A stretch of DNA of 64,000 nt from Fennellomyces sp. T-0311 (Eukaryota > Mucoromycota > Mucoromycetes > Mucorales > Lichtheimiaceae): contig JALLLT010000035.1 in assembly GCA_025266875.1 (NCBI GenBank), positions 1-64,000 of the forward strand. Reading direction: 5' to 3'. The position numbers were made by a program, and so were the translations under genes. The notes below the pieces were generated by a model. It did not search any database. It had not been told where the DNA came from and saw only the letters and a program-made list of their open reading frames with translations. Positions 47,866 through 61,706 of the stretch are shown piece after piece; the stretch's first letter is position 1, and every line of letters starts with the position of its first letter.

Positions 47866-49661
47866 ATACCTATCTCGCGTATCCATATACCATATTAATG
47901 TAACTTCATATAACTTATTTTCATACTATTAAACGAAACTATCATGATTATCGCCGCCAAGTATTGCTTGCTCTTATCAACTGTCGAGTTTGCTCGGTGA
48001 CTTTTTGCTACTTTGGTCCTTGAGATGAGATATACAGTCAAAAATCGTACAGTGCATATTAGCCAGTGCTTATTGCAAGCTGCATGGAAAGCTGACGAAT
48101 GAGCATTGAACTTTCAATCGTGCCAAGTTCAAGTGTTGTATCGAGCAAAATAGTTTTATGTAGTGCGTACTGGTGTGTACGTACCAGGCACGTATATCGT
48201 GTGTCATTCCAACATTTTAATATCATCGCTACCTTCAAGCCTGTCCGCCTACGACTAAACGAGATATTCCGACGAAATAAGGTTTGGGCAGGTAAAACGT
48301 ATGCATTCTGCATAAGAAGTATATCATAACGAAGATTACTTGGCACCTGACTACACTTGTACCATTGTCCGCATCAAAAGAATTGCGCGCTACCCTACGG
48401 GCCAATGTTATGAAGAAGTAAGCAAACCGATAAACTTGGTGACAAATAGTTAGAGCTGAGAAGTCCCACGTGGCTTCTCATCAACAGAAGATGTTCCATG
48501 TTGTGTCAATGGCAGCTTTGTTTACTCGACACGCTTCTGCGGTGTGAGGGGTAGCATCACACAGAGAAAGTTTCTAAGCTCGGTTAATTCAAAGCAGGTG
48601 CATCACATGTCGCATAAGCGACAAGGTTTAAGTGATTGATTCCGGTTCGGTTGATTAGGCGGCAAATCCAAGGCTCGGATCCCTCTTGGCAACCGATGAT
48701 CGACTCTACATGGAAACCGATGATATTTTTGTGTCCACTCTCGGTCTTACATATGCAGTATTAGCACGAGCCAATTTATACAATTGCTGTGTGTTACACA
48801 CCCTGGAAAATTACACAGAACAACATTCGGAAGCCTCGGGAACAGTTGTTACTTGATACCTGGATAAGGTTCCAAGTAGACCTCATACAGATGTTCTTCG
48901 ACTTGAAGAACCTCGTGACTACGTACTCCCCGAGGACCCAATCCATAAGAAAAACATGTACATGCAATAGATCAGGCATGATGAGTAGCTACAATTCATT
49001 GTACTCTTACCGAGAATCCCTCTTGTCCGAACAGTAAATCTCTGTGTCACCGTGTTACGCCATTGATATGATCTGTGGGTAAACATGACTTTTGCAGAGC
49101 GTTGTCAGGGCTGTGACAACAAGACAAAGTCCCGCACAGCATACACATATTATATACCAAAACAGTCAGACGGACCGTATCCATTTAGACACCTTTCCTC
49201 CGTGTATACTTATCGGTGATGATATTATAAAACAAAGAGAGAAGGTTTGCTGGGTACCCAGACTAAGGTGTGCCTCCATCCAATTTAACACTCCGTATCG
49301 TTTACTTTTCACCAAGAGCCGACGGGGGTCGCGTGATACCTAGCATTTTGTTGTTGGAGCAGGGCTTTGGGGCTTGTTTGAGTGCATGCATTATCTCGCG
49401 CACATGAGACAATGGAAATTGCATGGAATCTCTCTGTTTTTTAAGGTACAAATATCAAGCCGGGTTCAGAAAGTCTAAGAGTTTTCACTTCTTTACTCTT
49501 TTTTTTTCTTCATCTTCTTCTTGCAAACGGGCAAAGTAGCAACGGCTGGTTACCGGGTCTGTGCCCAATCGTTATTTATTTTTTTCCGACCCACACCCAA
49601 CACATAACAAGTTATTTTTTTATTCTCTCTCTTCCTTTTCCACTTTTATTATTAACACAAA
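47866..49661. other. Intergenic region
   Basis: 1.8 kb. Short ORFs at 48059-48346, 48789-49037 and 49092-49343 have no features. T/C-rich sequence precedes 49662. Confidence 0.45.
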
Positions 49662-50411
49662 ATGGCCCGACTGCTTCCCTGGCAATGGGCCCTGATCGGT
49701 CTGGCAATTGCTGCAGTTGTTGGAATAGTATCGTTCGGTGGCTATTTGTTATGGAGACGACGATTTTGGCAAACGGATCAACAAATGTCAAATAGAAACA
49801 TTGTCGAGGCGCGAAAGAAAGGTAGCGATTCAGCCATTGGCAAGGTTTCACCAAGGTTCCCATCTTCCTTCCTCCAAACTAATCCTTCCGACTCCGTACT
49901 TGGCGACATTGAGAAAGCCCATCAGCACCTTATCATGAGGCCGCTGTCAGCGCCACCTCCTCGTAATAAACCAAAAAAGATTATACAAACTACGGATGAT
50001 CCCGATGAAGAACAAAAGCCATCCGAAAAAAGTAGTGACGATGGCGAAGATGATACACCAACGGCTGTAACAGTTACTACACCAACAAAAAGACCCTTTG
50101 TATTGACACCATTTATGGAAAGTCCCGCAACAACAGCAACTTCGCGTTCTACAACTGAACGCGCTGTAATGAACGAATCTACCAGTACGATTGAACAACG
50201 ACGCGGATCTTCAACTTCTTCGTCCAATTTGCAATGCCACGTGGCATTGGCAGATCCAGAAGGTTCAAATCGTAATAGCAGTGCACCATCCGACCATCAT
50301 ATTCAATACACCGGCAAATCTTCCATGCGATCGAGTGAGTTCGGGCAGTGGCGCGGGCCGACACCTCCTTGGACTCTCATCCGTGAAGAGTCTTTGAGTA
50401 AATCCACTTAG
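49662..50411 (+). CDS. Single-pass membrane protein with disordered Ser/Thr-rich tail
   Basis: A 249-residue protein of unknown function. Residues 8-30 (QWALIGLAIAAVVGIVSFGG) form one membrane helix followed by the stop-transfer RRRFW, so the long tail is probably cytosolic. The tail is low-complexity: Pro/Lys-rich near residue 100, then acidic Asp/Glu/Ser (PDEEQKPSEKSSDDGEDD) and many Ser/Thr residues, which suggests phosphorylation. It carries a tail segment (GPTPPWTLIREESL) that may be a short docking motif. No intron. The gene lies 122 bp upstream of FAM72 on the same strand; the T-rich stretch between them could be a terminator or leader. Confidence 0.65.
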   Translation: MARLLPWQWALIGLAIAAVVGIVSFGGYLLWRRRFWQTDQQMSNRNIVEARKKGSDSAIGKVSPRFPSSFLQTNPSDSVLGDIEKAHQHLIMRPLSAPPPRNKPKKIIQTTDDPDEEQKPSEKSSDDGEDDTPTAVTVTTPTKRPFVLTPFMESPATTATSRSTTERAVMNESTSTIEQRRGSSTSSSNLQCHVALADPEGSNRNSSAPSDHHIQYTGKSSMRSSEFGQWRGPTPPWTLIREESLSKST

Positions 50412-50533
50412 CTATAACTTATCTGCCGCGGCGAATTTTTTGTCTCATTAGCTACAGTAACACACATTTTGCCTGTGTATTTTTTTTGTATTCTTCCTTT
50501 TTTGTTCCATTGTTTTTTTTTTAAAAAAAAAGC

Positions 50534-51405
<872 letters not shown>

Positions 51406-53484
51406 CTTTGTTTTTAATGTATTGTATTTTTTTTCTCGTCGTTATGAAGGAAGGCTTTTGCTTTCAAGTACTGTAAAGCTACAACAGTACGCTGTTTTAA
51501 ATAGGAAAGTAAAAGAACACCCATCAGATTCCTATCTCAAACCCACTGCAATTTCTCTTCCATGCAGGAATAAAAAAGCGCCTATGCACCAGATAATAAT
51601 ACGCGCCGGTGTCTACACTTGACCGATTAAACATGTGCTTGTTTAATATAATGCTCTCGGTGTCATGCTTCGCTATATAAAGGTATATCCGTAGTCAAAG
51701 AAATGCATAAAGTATCCTTGAATCCGAGAAGTATACACCACAGATTTCTTTTACCGCCGGTCGATCATCTAGATGCGCGTAGGTCGCGCTTCGCTGCAGT
51801 GTGCCAAGAGAACAGCACGCTACACAACGTACGTATGCTCCTGATGATCATTATTAGAATTTTATTTTTATCCTCTAGCTCGTTTCCTGTCATCTCCGAG
51901 GTTTAAATTATTTGTACGTATACTGACATCATGGAACGGTATGTGAAGCATTCCTTCTGTACAACATATGACATAAATAAACTCATAAGGAACAAAAAAT
52001 TACCTGCCACCAGGTAGAAAAGCTATCTGAGTAATATTTTTCTGCATGAAGAGTATAAAGGGTGTTCAAGTAGAAACAGGATGCCACATAAATTTTTCTA
52101 CGACCAACGAAGATTAGGGAAGTGCCTGCAAACGCTTTGTGTATCTCACTCAAAACTCTGACCCACCATCATTCTCAAAATTGGACACGTCCCTTTAAAA
52201 CTCAACACAAAGTTTTGTCCTTTATCCAGAGAACTGGTACTTTTTTCAAAAAGGCGCCAGCCAATAGATATATAAATAAAAGTGAAGCAAAAGTCCTTCA
52301 GAAAATGCCATAGTCATGTAAATTTGGAATTTTAACACAAAACCTTTCGGATGCTTACTCAGGAAAGGATTGGCATGTGTCCACGACCTGCTTACTTGTT
52401 ATAAGCCATAATTCGCACCCAAAGAATGTAAACGCTACCAAATTATCAGTTTAGTAGTGTTCATAACTTGGAATACGACATACATAAGTTTAACGAGCTT
52501 TCATTTGCTACTATTCTTTACGCTGCTTAAATGTAACGAAAGTCCTTTCTTCACAGAAACATTTTCTATCGCCGTAGGTTCTGTCATTTAACAACACCAT
52601 CAAGTTTGCCTTGAAATTCTACACAAAACAACTTAATACACTAGAGGGATATAATCGATAGATCGGTTTTTGACCTTTTCAAAGATTTTCAAATCTGCCG
52701 TTTCCACACCCATTTTCTTGGTCCAATTCCTCCCAAAGTCAATCGTATCTCGGCCCGAAATTACGTTAGCGACACAAATGCAACAGTTCTGTAATGCACG
52801 CGCTATTGCGTATCTATTGCAAACGGTAAAGCAAGCTCTTACATTACTGGAACGCCGTGCGAAACATAACTGAAGATGAAAGCTTCCGTTCATTCCAAGT
52901 AAACCTTTTTCTTCGCTATTGCCCTCACTGAATACACCTAAATATGAAGGTGATCCAATCAGAGGTCAAATTAATAAACGTACTCAAAAGCATCTATGTG
53001 GTCGATTCCACTTACAGCTGTTGTTGATTGGATAATCTGGTCTTTGTTGGAAGCGCTCTTGCTTGCAATAGTTAATAGATCATTTTAAACCTTAAAAACA
53101 ACACAGCACTGTTACCATGAAATAGCTTGTCGTATAGTTACAAGGTAACTGCAGATTCAGCGATCATGGTAGAACTGTAGAGAAGGTTCTTCTAATGCAC
53201 AAAAATGATATCTATAAAGGATAGCATCGCCAAAGACAACGACATACTGCAAAAAGTATGGTGAGTTTAAATACCTACTCCAAGAAACTATTATATTGCG
53301 CAGGCGCTGTACGCTTATATTTTCGCTCGGCTAGTGCAAATGTCCGATCTTCAAATTAATGCATGGTCTGAATGGCAATCAGCGCGTTGGTAACACGAAT
53401 GTTGTTTGACATTCCATTAACAAGCAACGCGTTGTCTCGATATGGTGATATAAAGATCTATCTCCCTAATTCCATTGCCACTCG
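51406..53484. other. Intergenic region with a dispersed repeat copy
   Basis: 2.1 kb with no gene. It contains dispersed repeat copy B at 52672-52795. Small ORFs such as 52122-52313 and 52633-52893 show nothing recognisable. Confidence 0.45.
52672..52795 (-). repeat. Dispersed repeat copy B
   Basis: The reverse complement of this stretch aligns with 9982-10110 over about 120 bases with conserved block order: CGTAATTT, GCCGAGATA, TTTGGGAGG, ATTGG and AACGGCAGATTTGAAA. The copies have diverged outside these blocks. The element class is unknown. Confidence 0.55.
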
Positions 53485-55622
53485 ATGAGAAATAATTCTT
53501 ATCCATTGCTTTTTTTCCTTCGATCACTGCATCAACGTAACATGGGAAGGGCGCGCGTCGGTAGCTATAACAACTTGGTGCGACACTGGTATATACTCTT
53601 TGTGGGAACTTTCCTACTGTTTATACTACTGCTTGTCTATCACATGAGATCTTTCAAGCATGAAATTGCACCAGCACAGACAATCACGACAGATCAAATC
53701 GACATGCCGAATGACGATTTTCTCGATTACCCAATCGAAGCAGCAATGGTGGAGTTATTTCCTTCACGAGCAGCTGAAGTCACGGATGTGCTCGAAAAGT
53801 ACAAGTCGTTCCCGTCGTTCATAAGGCCCCTATGGGCATGGTGGCATACCAGACAATCATGGAAGCAAGCGTTGAGCGCAACGCCCAGAGTATCGGACGA
53901 CGAAGCCGAACTCCCATTGCCTATCCTCCGACATATGGTTTCCACTGGTTTGAACATTCCTGATACTATCAGTCACTATAGCATCGACAAACCTTTCCTC
54001 TATCTCAGTACATCAGGAAATGACCTGTGTGTTCGCGCAATCATACCAGCACCGCCTGCAACAACCGTATCACCCTCTCACTACTTTTATCAGCCTGCTT
54101 ACACGCAGCAATACGAACTCAGTTCACCCTGGTGGGATTCACTCATGGTCTCGGCTCAGCATATTGATACCGATGCATCCATCCCACTTCACATGGAACC
54201 ATGGTCGGGACACAAAATTTTGCGCGAAGAGTGGTATAAGCGAACAGAATTGCCCAATAAGCCGCGATTTAAGCAAGATGCAGAGTATATGATGCGCGAG
54301 CGCAAATCAGTTCATATTTACGAGGCCAAAGTAAATTTGATTGATCCAGGACGCTACATATTTGATGCAAAGCTCGAATATCAGGACGGTCAATGGAACT
54401 TTGAAAAGGGCCCTATTATTCCGTACAAACCACAGGATATGGCCGTATACCCGTTCAAATCTGTTGTTGCTCAGGATCCAAGCGAAGGAGCGGAGCAGGA
54501 TCATAGCATACAAGATATCGTCCGAAATCATATGTCATTACCTTTGTGTACACAAGCAGATCTTCCCGGGCGTTGGCTCCCGGCGGACGCATTGGATCAA
54601 GACCTACCTCAGCCCGCAGCACTCGATCGACACGGAAAATTCTGGGCGCCGTTCAGCTGTCGACTGCGACGCATCAGCTATGAAGACTATGGAACATGTC
54701 TAGCATCAAAGTACCCTAATGGTATGGACACATTTGGGGATTCCAATATGCGTCGTTCAATCAAAAAGATCATTACACATGGTCGATGGTGCGACGACTG
54801 GCATTTGGTCGATGTAGCAACGTTGCAACAGTCCAAGGAGAAAGACGCGGAAAGAAACGAAGAAGAACAGCTAAAATATGAAGAGTCCATTATCAATCCC
54901 AGTACCAACCCAGTGAACTGGGATTACAATGGAGAAGAGAAGCAACTGCGTAGTTGCTACTGTGAAGATTTTCATGAACCTGGTTGGAACCCGGAATGGC
55001 TTGTAAGGGTCGTTTCTCATGTTACTTTGTACCTTTACTTACTCTATCTCTCGTTTTAAAGAATGCCAAAGAACGGAAAAACAAGGTGTGGGTTGGTAAT
55101 CAGACAACAGGAATCCGGTTGCGTAGCTACAAATTCGACGGCCTTACTTACTTGAATGAGCCTTCGTGGGACTCGATACTTACGGGGCCAAATGCGACTC
55201 GCGTCTACGGAGATATCGCAATCTTTTCCCTCGGCAATTGGGATGCCGCATACATGACCGCAAGGCAGTTTAACAAGGAGCTTGATTGGTTAATCAAGTT
55301 AATCCGCGAGCGATATAGCGGAAAGCAAATCATATACCGAACGCCACAGTACTACTGTTGTCGAGTGGATACGACAGATCGACAACGTTTACTAAGTGGA
55401 TCACGCGTACAACTGTTTAATCAGCTGGCGCGGGAGAAATTTGTTAAAGAATTTCAAGCAATAGTATGGGATACAATGATCATGGGAGAATCAAGGACTT
55501 GGGACGAAAAGATAGAAACTAAAGACTGTCCATCCAATCATGCTTCAGCAGACGTTGTCGAAGTGGAGAACCAGGTTCTAATGAACGCGCTTTGTAATGG
55601 CAACGAAAATGTACATTTTTAA
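53485..55622 (+). CDS. NXPE/PC-esterase-like type II membrane protein
   Basis: Probable Golgi type II membrane protein with a lumenal SGNH/PC-esterase fold. The membrane anchor is HWYILFVGTFLLFILLLVYH near residues 32-51. A beta-sandwich (filamin/NXPE-like) segment follows: SVHIYEAKVNLIDPGRYIFD then KLEYQDGQWNFEKGP. The catalytic block is MDTFGDSNMRRS (GDSxxR, nucleophile Ser), a later block IFSLGNWDAAY (Gly and Asn of block III), and the C-terminal KDCPSNHAS, which would supply the Asp/His pair. Two exons join at about 55002-55060 (PEWL to NAKERKN). The start is the first ATG; a second in-frame ATG at 53542 would remove 19 residues. Reactions in this fold include polysaccharide O-acetylation; the substrate here is unknown. 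It converges on the pseudokinase gene. Confidence 0.7.
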
Positions 55623-55726
55623 AATAAAAATTAGCCACTTACACAGGATTATAGCAAAAAAAAAAGTAGAAAGAGAAAAAGCTATGTATAAGCAATACAA
55701 AGATAAAGGTGTTATATAGTATTTTT

Positions 55727-58047
55727 TTATGGGCTGACCACACTCCCTTCAGCCTCATTGTTTTCTTCTTCGTTGTCATCGTAAAGACCATTGGCTTCCT
55801 TCCAATAGTCTGCCAAGTGTTCAGCAGTGCTTCTTCTTGATGGGTCTGGTTGCAACATGCCTTCCAGCAAAGTCCGGTAACTTTCATTGATAGTTCCCGC
55901 TTCATTGCACGCACTTGTAACCCGAATATAAAGCTGGTCACGATCACGTCGGCTTAGCTCAGCTGTGTGATTGAGATCGATGGTCAGATTGCGACCAGTA
56001 GCCAGTGTGTAAATAATGCAACCAAGTGACCAAATATCTGATGCTGTTTGTACGGTTTGTCGGAAGCATCGGCGGTTATCGCTGGACGCAGTAGAGAACA
56101 ATTCCGGAGCACTCCATTGGTTGAGTCGAGCCTCAGTTAACCGTTCACCAGCAGGATGCGCTTGATCGAAACCGGTCACTTGCCAATCTGAAATGGAATC
56201 TTCGGGATCAGCGTAAAAGAAGCACGAAGGTTTCAGTCCAAGATGTGCAAAGTTTGCAGCGTGGATATCTTTGACTGCCTCCAACAATGCATATGTTGAC
56301 CAAGCCTTGAAAGGATAATCATTGAGATCAACATTTTTGTCCTGGCCAGCAAGCGCATTGTGGAGTGATTGAGTAGGAATGCATGGAGCTGTGATCCAAA
56401 GGTATCGGTAACCACTGGGCTGCGTGCTTTGACTCAAGGCGATGGCATCTTGATGTTGAATGACACGTGGGGAATCGATGGCACAAGTAGTATTAACGCT
56501 ACGCATGAATGCACCTTGTGTCGATTGGGTGAAGTAATGAAGCGTGTAATTTTTACCGGAGCTTTGGTTGACGATACTACGCGTAACATACTTTGGAACT
56601 CGATCGTCGTCGCCAAAAACCGGGGGATCGCGCGTGAGCTGGTATGCACCTTTGAGTACAATCGCACCACCAGAAAGTGCCGACGTTGGCTCCAATGCTT
56701 CCAGTTCGGCAGGGGATACATTCAAGTTGCGGACATGGGTAAGATTCTGCGCTTCTTGGACTTGCTTGATCGACGAGGTTCCGAAATTCCATGCGGCTGT
56801 TGAAGATTGACTCTTTTCGCCGATCGACTCGAATTCTGGTTGCCGCGACTTTCTGCGTTTTCTCAAAAAGAATATCAGCAGGCCGATAATGAGCGCCAGA
56901 CCAACAATACCGCCAACAACACCACCAGCAATGGCACCCGCGTTATTGCTACTGTCACCGCTATCATTGCCACCACTGCCATTACCCGGGCCGTTGCCAT
57001 TGTCATTGGTGGTTGGGGGTAAAACCGCAAACTCTGCCAGCGTGTGGCGATGTACAGTGTAATCATTTTCACCTTCCTTGGTCACCACGTAGATTGGAGG
57101 GTCGTTTATATCGCTTGTACCGACAGCAATATAGTACTCTAATCCAGTCTTGAGACTAGCTGGAAGCGTTCGGTTCGTGTAGGTAAGGCCGGTTCTGTTT
57201 TTCTATGCAATTTTTGGATACTTGTTATTATGGATAAGCTACTTCTAGGGACTTCCTAATCAAGTTACCGAAATGTGGGTTATGGTTGGTTGATCGCCAG
57301 ATACTAGTAACGCTTCGATTGAAACGTTCGATTCCTTATAGAAAACAATATTTCCTGTAGGTAACTTTTGCGGGGTCGATGTAGACATCAAGCGGATCGA
57401 TGAATTAAAATAGTTGACGGTGTCAATTGGATAGTCGAGTCCTCCATTTTCTTCCATAAGCAAAAGTAGTCTTTTATCGCTGGAATAACTCAAAAGGTTA
57501 TTCACTGGTACTCCAAGGTCAATCGGAGTGCCTGTTTCAGTACCATCACTGACACAGTACAACTGGAAGCCCGTAGTATGTGAAAGCGCAAGGCAATCTG
57601 TGCGTTCAGGCTGTGATACTTTCGCAACCGAGGTGATATTTGTGTAATTGGATGGTAGGTTTATAACAGAATACATGTGGCTTGAAAGTGTGGCAATGTC
57701 AATGTCTGCAACTGCCGGTCCTTCTGTTCCTATAGATTGCTTGAGTGTCGATGGTTAATGATACGTTATCTGGATCACATACTGCCTAATGTGCTGGTGC
57801 CGATCATGTACAAATGTGAATTATAATATCCACATCTTCCGCTAGGCTCAAAAGTGGAGCGCTCCGTATTGTTTAAAAGTACTGGAGTAGCGGGTGCCCG
57901 TTTTGTAAAGGGCGAAGCGGGAAGTCCACCACCACTACTCTCGGGATCGGAAGAAGGGTTTGCTTCCAAAGTGTAGTATTGAAGTCCTGTCGGCGAGTTG
58001 CTATTGAATAAGTATACATTTCCAGTATCGTACACGACACACGCCAT
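55727..58047 (-). CDS. Transmembrane receptor-like pseudokinase
   Basis: Not a known fungal family to me. The extracellular part has N-glycosylation-type motifs (LPSNYTNIT, NSSIRLMS, NRTGLTYTNRT) and may be a beta-propeller. Then a Gly/Asn-rich stalk leads to one membrane helix (AGAIAGGVVGGIVGLALIIG) and the stop-transfer RKRRKSRQ. The cytosolic part is kinase-like. The VAIK lysine is replaced (KNYTLHYF), the HRD aspartate is lost (AHLGLKPSCFF), and DFG reads TGFDQAH. The structural features are kept: SAPELF, and SDIWSLGCIIYTLATG, and a late LLEGMLQPDPSRRSTAEHL. So it is a pseudokinase. The gene has at least three exons (introns near 57721-57783 and 57204-57270). The 5' end is unresolved: 58047 is the first in-frame ATG of the supported ORF, and no clear signal peptide was found. 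Confidence 0.7.
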
Positions 58048-61000
58048 TTGTATGGAAAGAAAAGAAAAGGAGAAGATAAAGCGCAAAGTAGGGAAAAAAG
58101 AGAAGAATCGATGGGCTTTCTTTTCGTGGTTGCCGGGGCTTAGCTTCCACTGTTTAGTCGGATAAAGATTCGTGTTACTTACAAACAGTGGTTGTACATG
58201 CTGGGATGATGGGCGCAGCCCAACTCTAATGCAGATGAACACCAATATCCATTTTGGGATTTACTTGGCTAATTATAAAAAAAACAGATGCGCCTCATTT
58301 CTTTGTTATATAAGAATCACAGAAAGAATCAAGTTGTTATTTTTTTTCCTCTTCTTGTTATTGGTATGCAAGCAAAAGCATTGTTGGATAGCGCTTGGCA
58401 AAACATTACCGCTTCCGGTTTGCATGACCAATGTTTCGGACTGTGATACTTTTTTTAAATCTTCGTGTTACTGCTGCGATCGCTACGCCAACGTTTTCTA
58501 AATATGATAAGCATAATAACCCTATATGCATTAACAGAATTTTTATGAGTTATTCATAGCGGACAGCTATGAAAGGGAAAAACATACAAACAAAGAGCCA
58601 TGCAGAGCTTGGAACAGCTGCTTCATCATCTTTGCATACAACTTTATTGGTATCATGTCCTACTCCTTATTTAGAAACCTTAAGAGCCAAGCCGAGCGAG
58701 CAAAATATATTTCTCATCAAATACGGCATCAAGCATATTTGTTGCTTCTTAAAGTAAAATCGAGTGAATCCTACAATACCAAACAAAATTGATAAATAAA
58801 GAGCGCTAAGCAATAAATATTAAAAAAAAAAATAGCAATGACATGCAGAAAATGTAATCAATGAAGCTTGTTTGGCTTAGAAATTCGGAGATGAGAAGTC
58901 TAGCCTAACGGTTGGTGATACCAGGAAACGCTTGTGTTTGTACTAACGTGAATTTCTTTTTACCACTGTTCAAAAATTTCTAACAAATCCTGCACATGCT
59001 GGATTTCACATTAGCAAAGAGACAAATGACAATTTCATTGGAATGTTTTACTCTTCTTTCGACCTGGAGACACTACTTTGCAACCTGGTCAATTCAGGGC
59101 GATAGCATTTAAAGATCTAAACTGCCATACCAAGTGATTATAAACCTTGTTTCTCGCGGATTCCTATAGGCAATCAAGACACATATTATATTTGCTCTTT
59201 CCAACCAGAGACAACCCGTTGCGAGCATATAAATAATCTGGTGCAACAATACGAAATCGAAAGGACACCAAGTGTTTGGAAACATGGGTCATGCGGCCAT
59301 AAGTTACTGTCGTCTTTCAGCGCCACCAACTACATGGATCGGTACCATATCTACCCGGTACTAATTGATTATGCCGAAAGCACAAACATGATTGAAAACA
59401 GTGGCGCTCTGTCAGTGACATTAACAATATTTTAAGCCTTTAATTATTATGTAATGACCCGCTTCATTTTGATGGCAATTTCACTAATATCTTCGTGCTA
59501 CTACGCACAATCCTATATTAATAATATTTCTCCATGGCACCAAGCACATTCGTAGAACATAGAACCTAAAGACCAATGAAATATAAAAAATTCTTATAAT
59601 AGAGCAGGGGATACAGACCTTCAGTTGTGCCATTATAAGACATTATTGGAGATGTTTTTCTATGTGTCCAGAACAAATTGTGATGGTAGCTTATGTATTA
59701 TAATGAGTGAAGGGACATGCATGTTTATAAATATTTACATACAGATGTGTTCATTTGCATAATTAACGTCGTTGCGATGTGCCGTAGCCTCAACATCAGC
59801 ATTCACCATTTTCGGCAAGGCTCTCAGTTTTTAACATGCAGTTACGTTTTCCTCTACCACATTTCATAGCGTATTCCACAAGCCATAGAATATTAGACGT
59901 AATCACATTCTTGCTTTCATGCACGTAAACCTCAAAGATGGAGACGTTAGTATGTGCTGCACAAAGCTGTACAACAAAGCACGATACCCAACCATTTTGC
60001 CTGAAATGCTGAAGAGACACAACGGTGAAACCAAGGTTTACTTCTTAAGAGAAGTCCTACAGTACTCCCGATTACTTTTAAGCCCACAGTCCATTAGAAC
60101 TACATGCTTTGTTATGATCAGTCAGGCGTTCATATACAGCATACGGAAGCAGTTAATTATCCAAATGCTCCTCGGTGAACCAGGCAATTCCAGCAAAGTA
60201 CCTGCTGCGTTCTTTTTGTCTGCATATATAGGGTGCTTGTCCACAGATAAACTTAGTGCTGTGCTATTCTTGTCAAAACCATATCTGGCGGTGTACAGAT
60301 TGTCTGGGAGACACCCCGCAATTCATTTCGGCCTTTCCTCCCCGTTTGCTCAAATAAACTCAAGTGGCTGGTTTATGATAGTACGTGCTCCAGCAACGTC
60401 AACGGACTCGAACCCTAACTTTGTTTATTTTGGGCACAGAGATAAAAAAAATAGTGATAACTGCGATGGTTCATTAGGCTTGTGTGCGGCGGTGAGTTCA
60501 GTGAGAAGGCTCATATCCCACTATTTGTTACTCATCGAGGGCACTTTGTATTCAATGGAAGAAAAAGTGGCGCACATAGACATATGACTCCGCAGCATAC
60601 TTGTTTAGTTGCTAATAGTACCAGGAATTATTGTGCCTAGTTATTTACAAAAGGCACTCAGTGTTAATCACAATATTTATATCATCCACGCGCAATTTAA
60701 TACCTGAGTTCTGTTATCCTTTCCGATTGCAATTTGATTCCTGTTCAGGAACGGTATTGCGAAGCCCATCTTGTATAACCAAACTGTCGGAGTGACGTAT
60801 GCTATGTGCTACATTCTCGACAGAACCGTCTTCTTGGACCGACGATTTTAAGGAAAGATTTTTCTTGTTGCTCGAAAACTATTCATAGCATCCGCGTCAG
60901 TTCCTCCGTGTGACGCTAATTATTTGAATTGATATCGATTTGTCTTGGCAATTCCAGTACTTGCATGCGTGCAGTCGCCACATCTATTTCAAATAGCTCT

Positions 61001-61706
61001 ACAGTGCATAAATGTGTAAACAGTTGATGTATGAACTCTGAGCTTTATATACATGGTATGTTAGACCTTACTTTAACAACAACCACGTCTTGCCCTCAGG
61101 TGACATCTATCCGGTCGATCATCTAACACCTGTTGGTTTGAATTGCAAAATTGCAGAGAAGCATCCTCGCTATTAGAAATATACCCGTGTGTGACATATG
61201 TGCTGCAGCATATACGTATAATGGTATTATACTGCCGGATATAGGAAATGTTCAAAGCGGTGCAAGCTTCCTATCCGCGCCATAATTTTTTTCTTAAAAA
61301 AAGGAAGGGCTGTCTCAACTCTGCTCAGCAAGGTATCACTTGCCATATTTACGTCCTTCACTTGGTTTCACTATGGATCCATGAACTTTGTGTTTTGTAA
61401 AGTGATGTATTTTACGACAGGCCTTCCAATATTGGGTCATCAATGACGAGATCCGTCGGTAACAACTTTAATACGTGTGCATTACCAAATATGCGGTTGA
61501 TCTCGGTACAACTCGGCGTTTGATCCATGAAACGGGATAGTTAAACGGTTCACGCGAGAAGCTTGCAAAAAGAAAATCCTTGATAGTTTTGATCTGACTA
61601 ATTCACGTGCGGTGTTTCTATGCAAGCAAAGCAAAAGCTGACTCATATTTCTTTCCGAAAGCCGTCAACTTTATAAGAAAATCGCAACACACGCAAGCAA
61701 CAAAAC
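58048..61706. other. Large intergenic region with one orphan ORF
   Basis: 3.7 kb of AT-rich sequence. An uninterrupted plus-strand ORF at 59919-60587 (222 residues, beginning MHVNLKDGDVSMCC) has no recognised family and is annotated separately. Otherwise no feature was seen. Exons of the receptor pseudokinase upstream of 58047 may lie in the first few hundred bases. Confidence 0.45.
59919..60587 (+). CDS. Orphan ORF, doubtful
   Basis: A 222-residue reading frame starting with ATG and open for 669 nt in AT-rich DNA. Sequence includes RLLLSPQSIRTTCFVMIS and FFLSAYIGCLSTDKLSAVLF, which are partly hydrophobic. No motif, no neighbour and no intron support it. It may be chance or a relic of a mobile element; included as low confidence. 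Confidence 0.2.
   Translation: MHVNLKDGDVSMCCTKLYNKARYPTILPEMLKRHNGETKVYFLREVLQYSRLLLSPQSIRTTCFVMISQAFIYSIRKQLIIQMLLGEPGNSSKVPAAFFLSAYIGCLSTDKLSAVLFLSKPYLAVYRLSGRHPAIHFGLSSPFAQINSSGWFMIVRAPATSTDSNPNFVYFGHRDKKNSDNCDGSLGLCAAVSSVRRLISHYLLLIEGTLYSMEEKVAHIDI

Noticed and set aside
48640..48710. Possible tRNA-like segment
   Set aside because: Part of a B-box-like string appears, but no cloverleaf could be formed by eye; not called.
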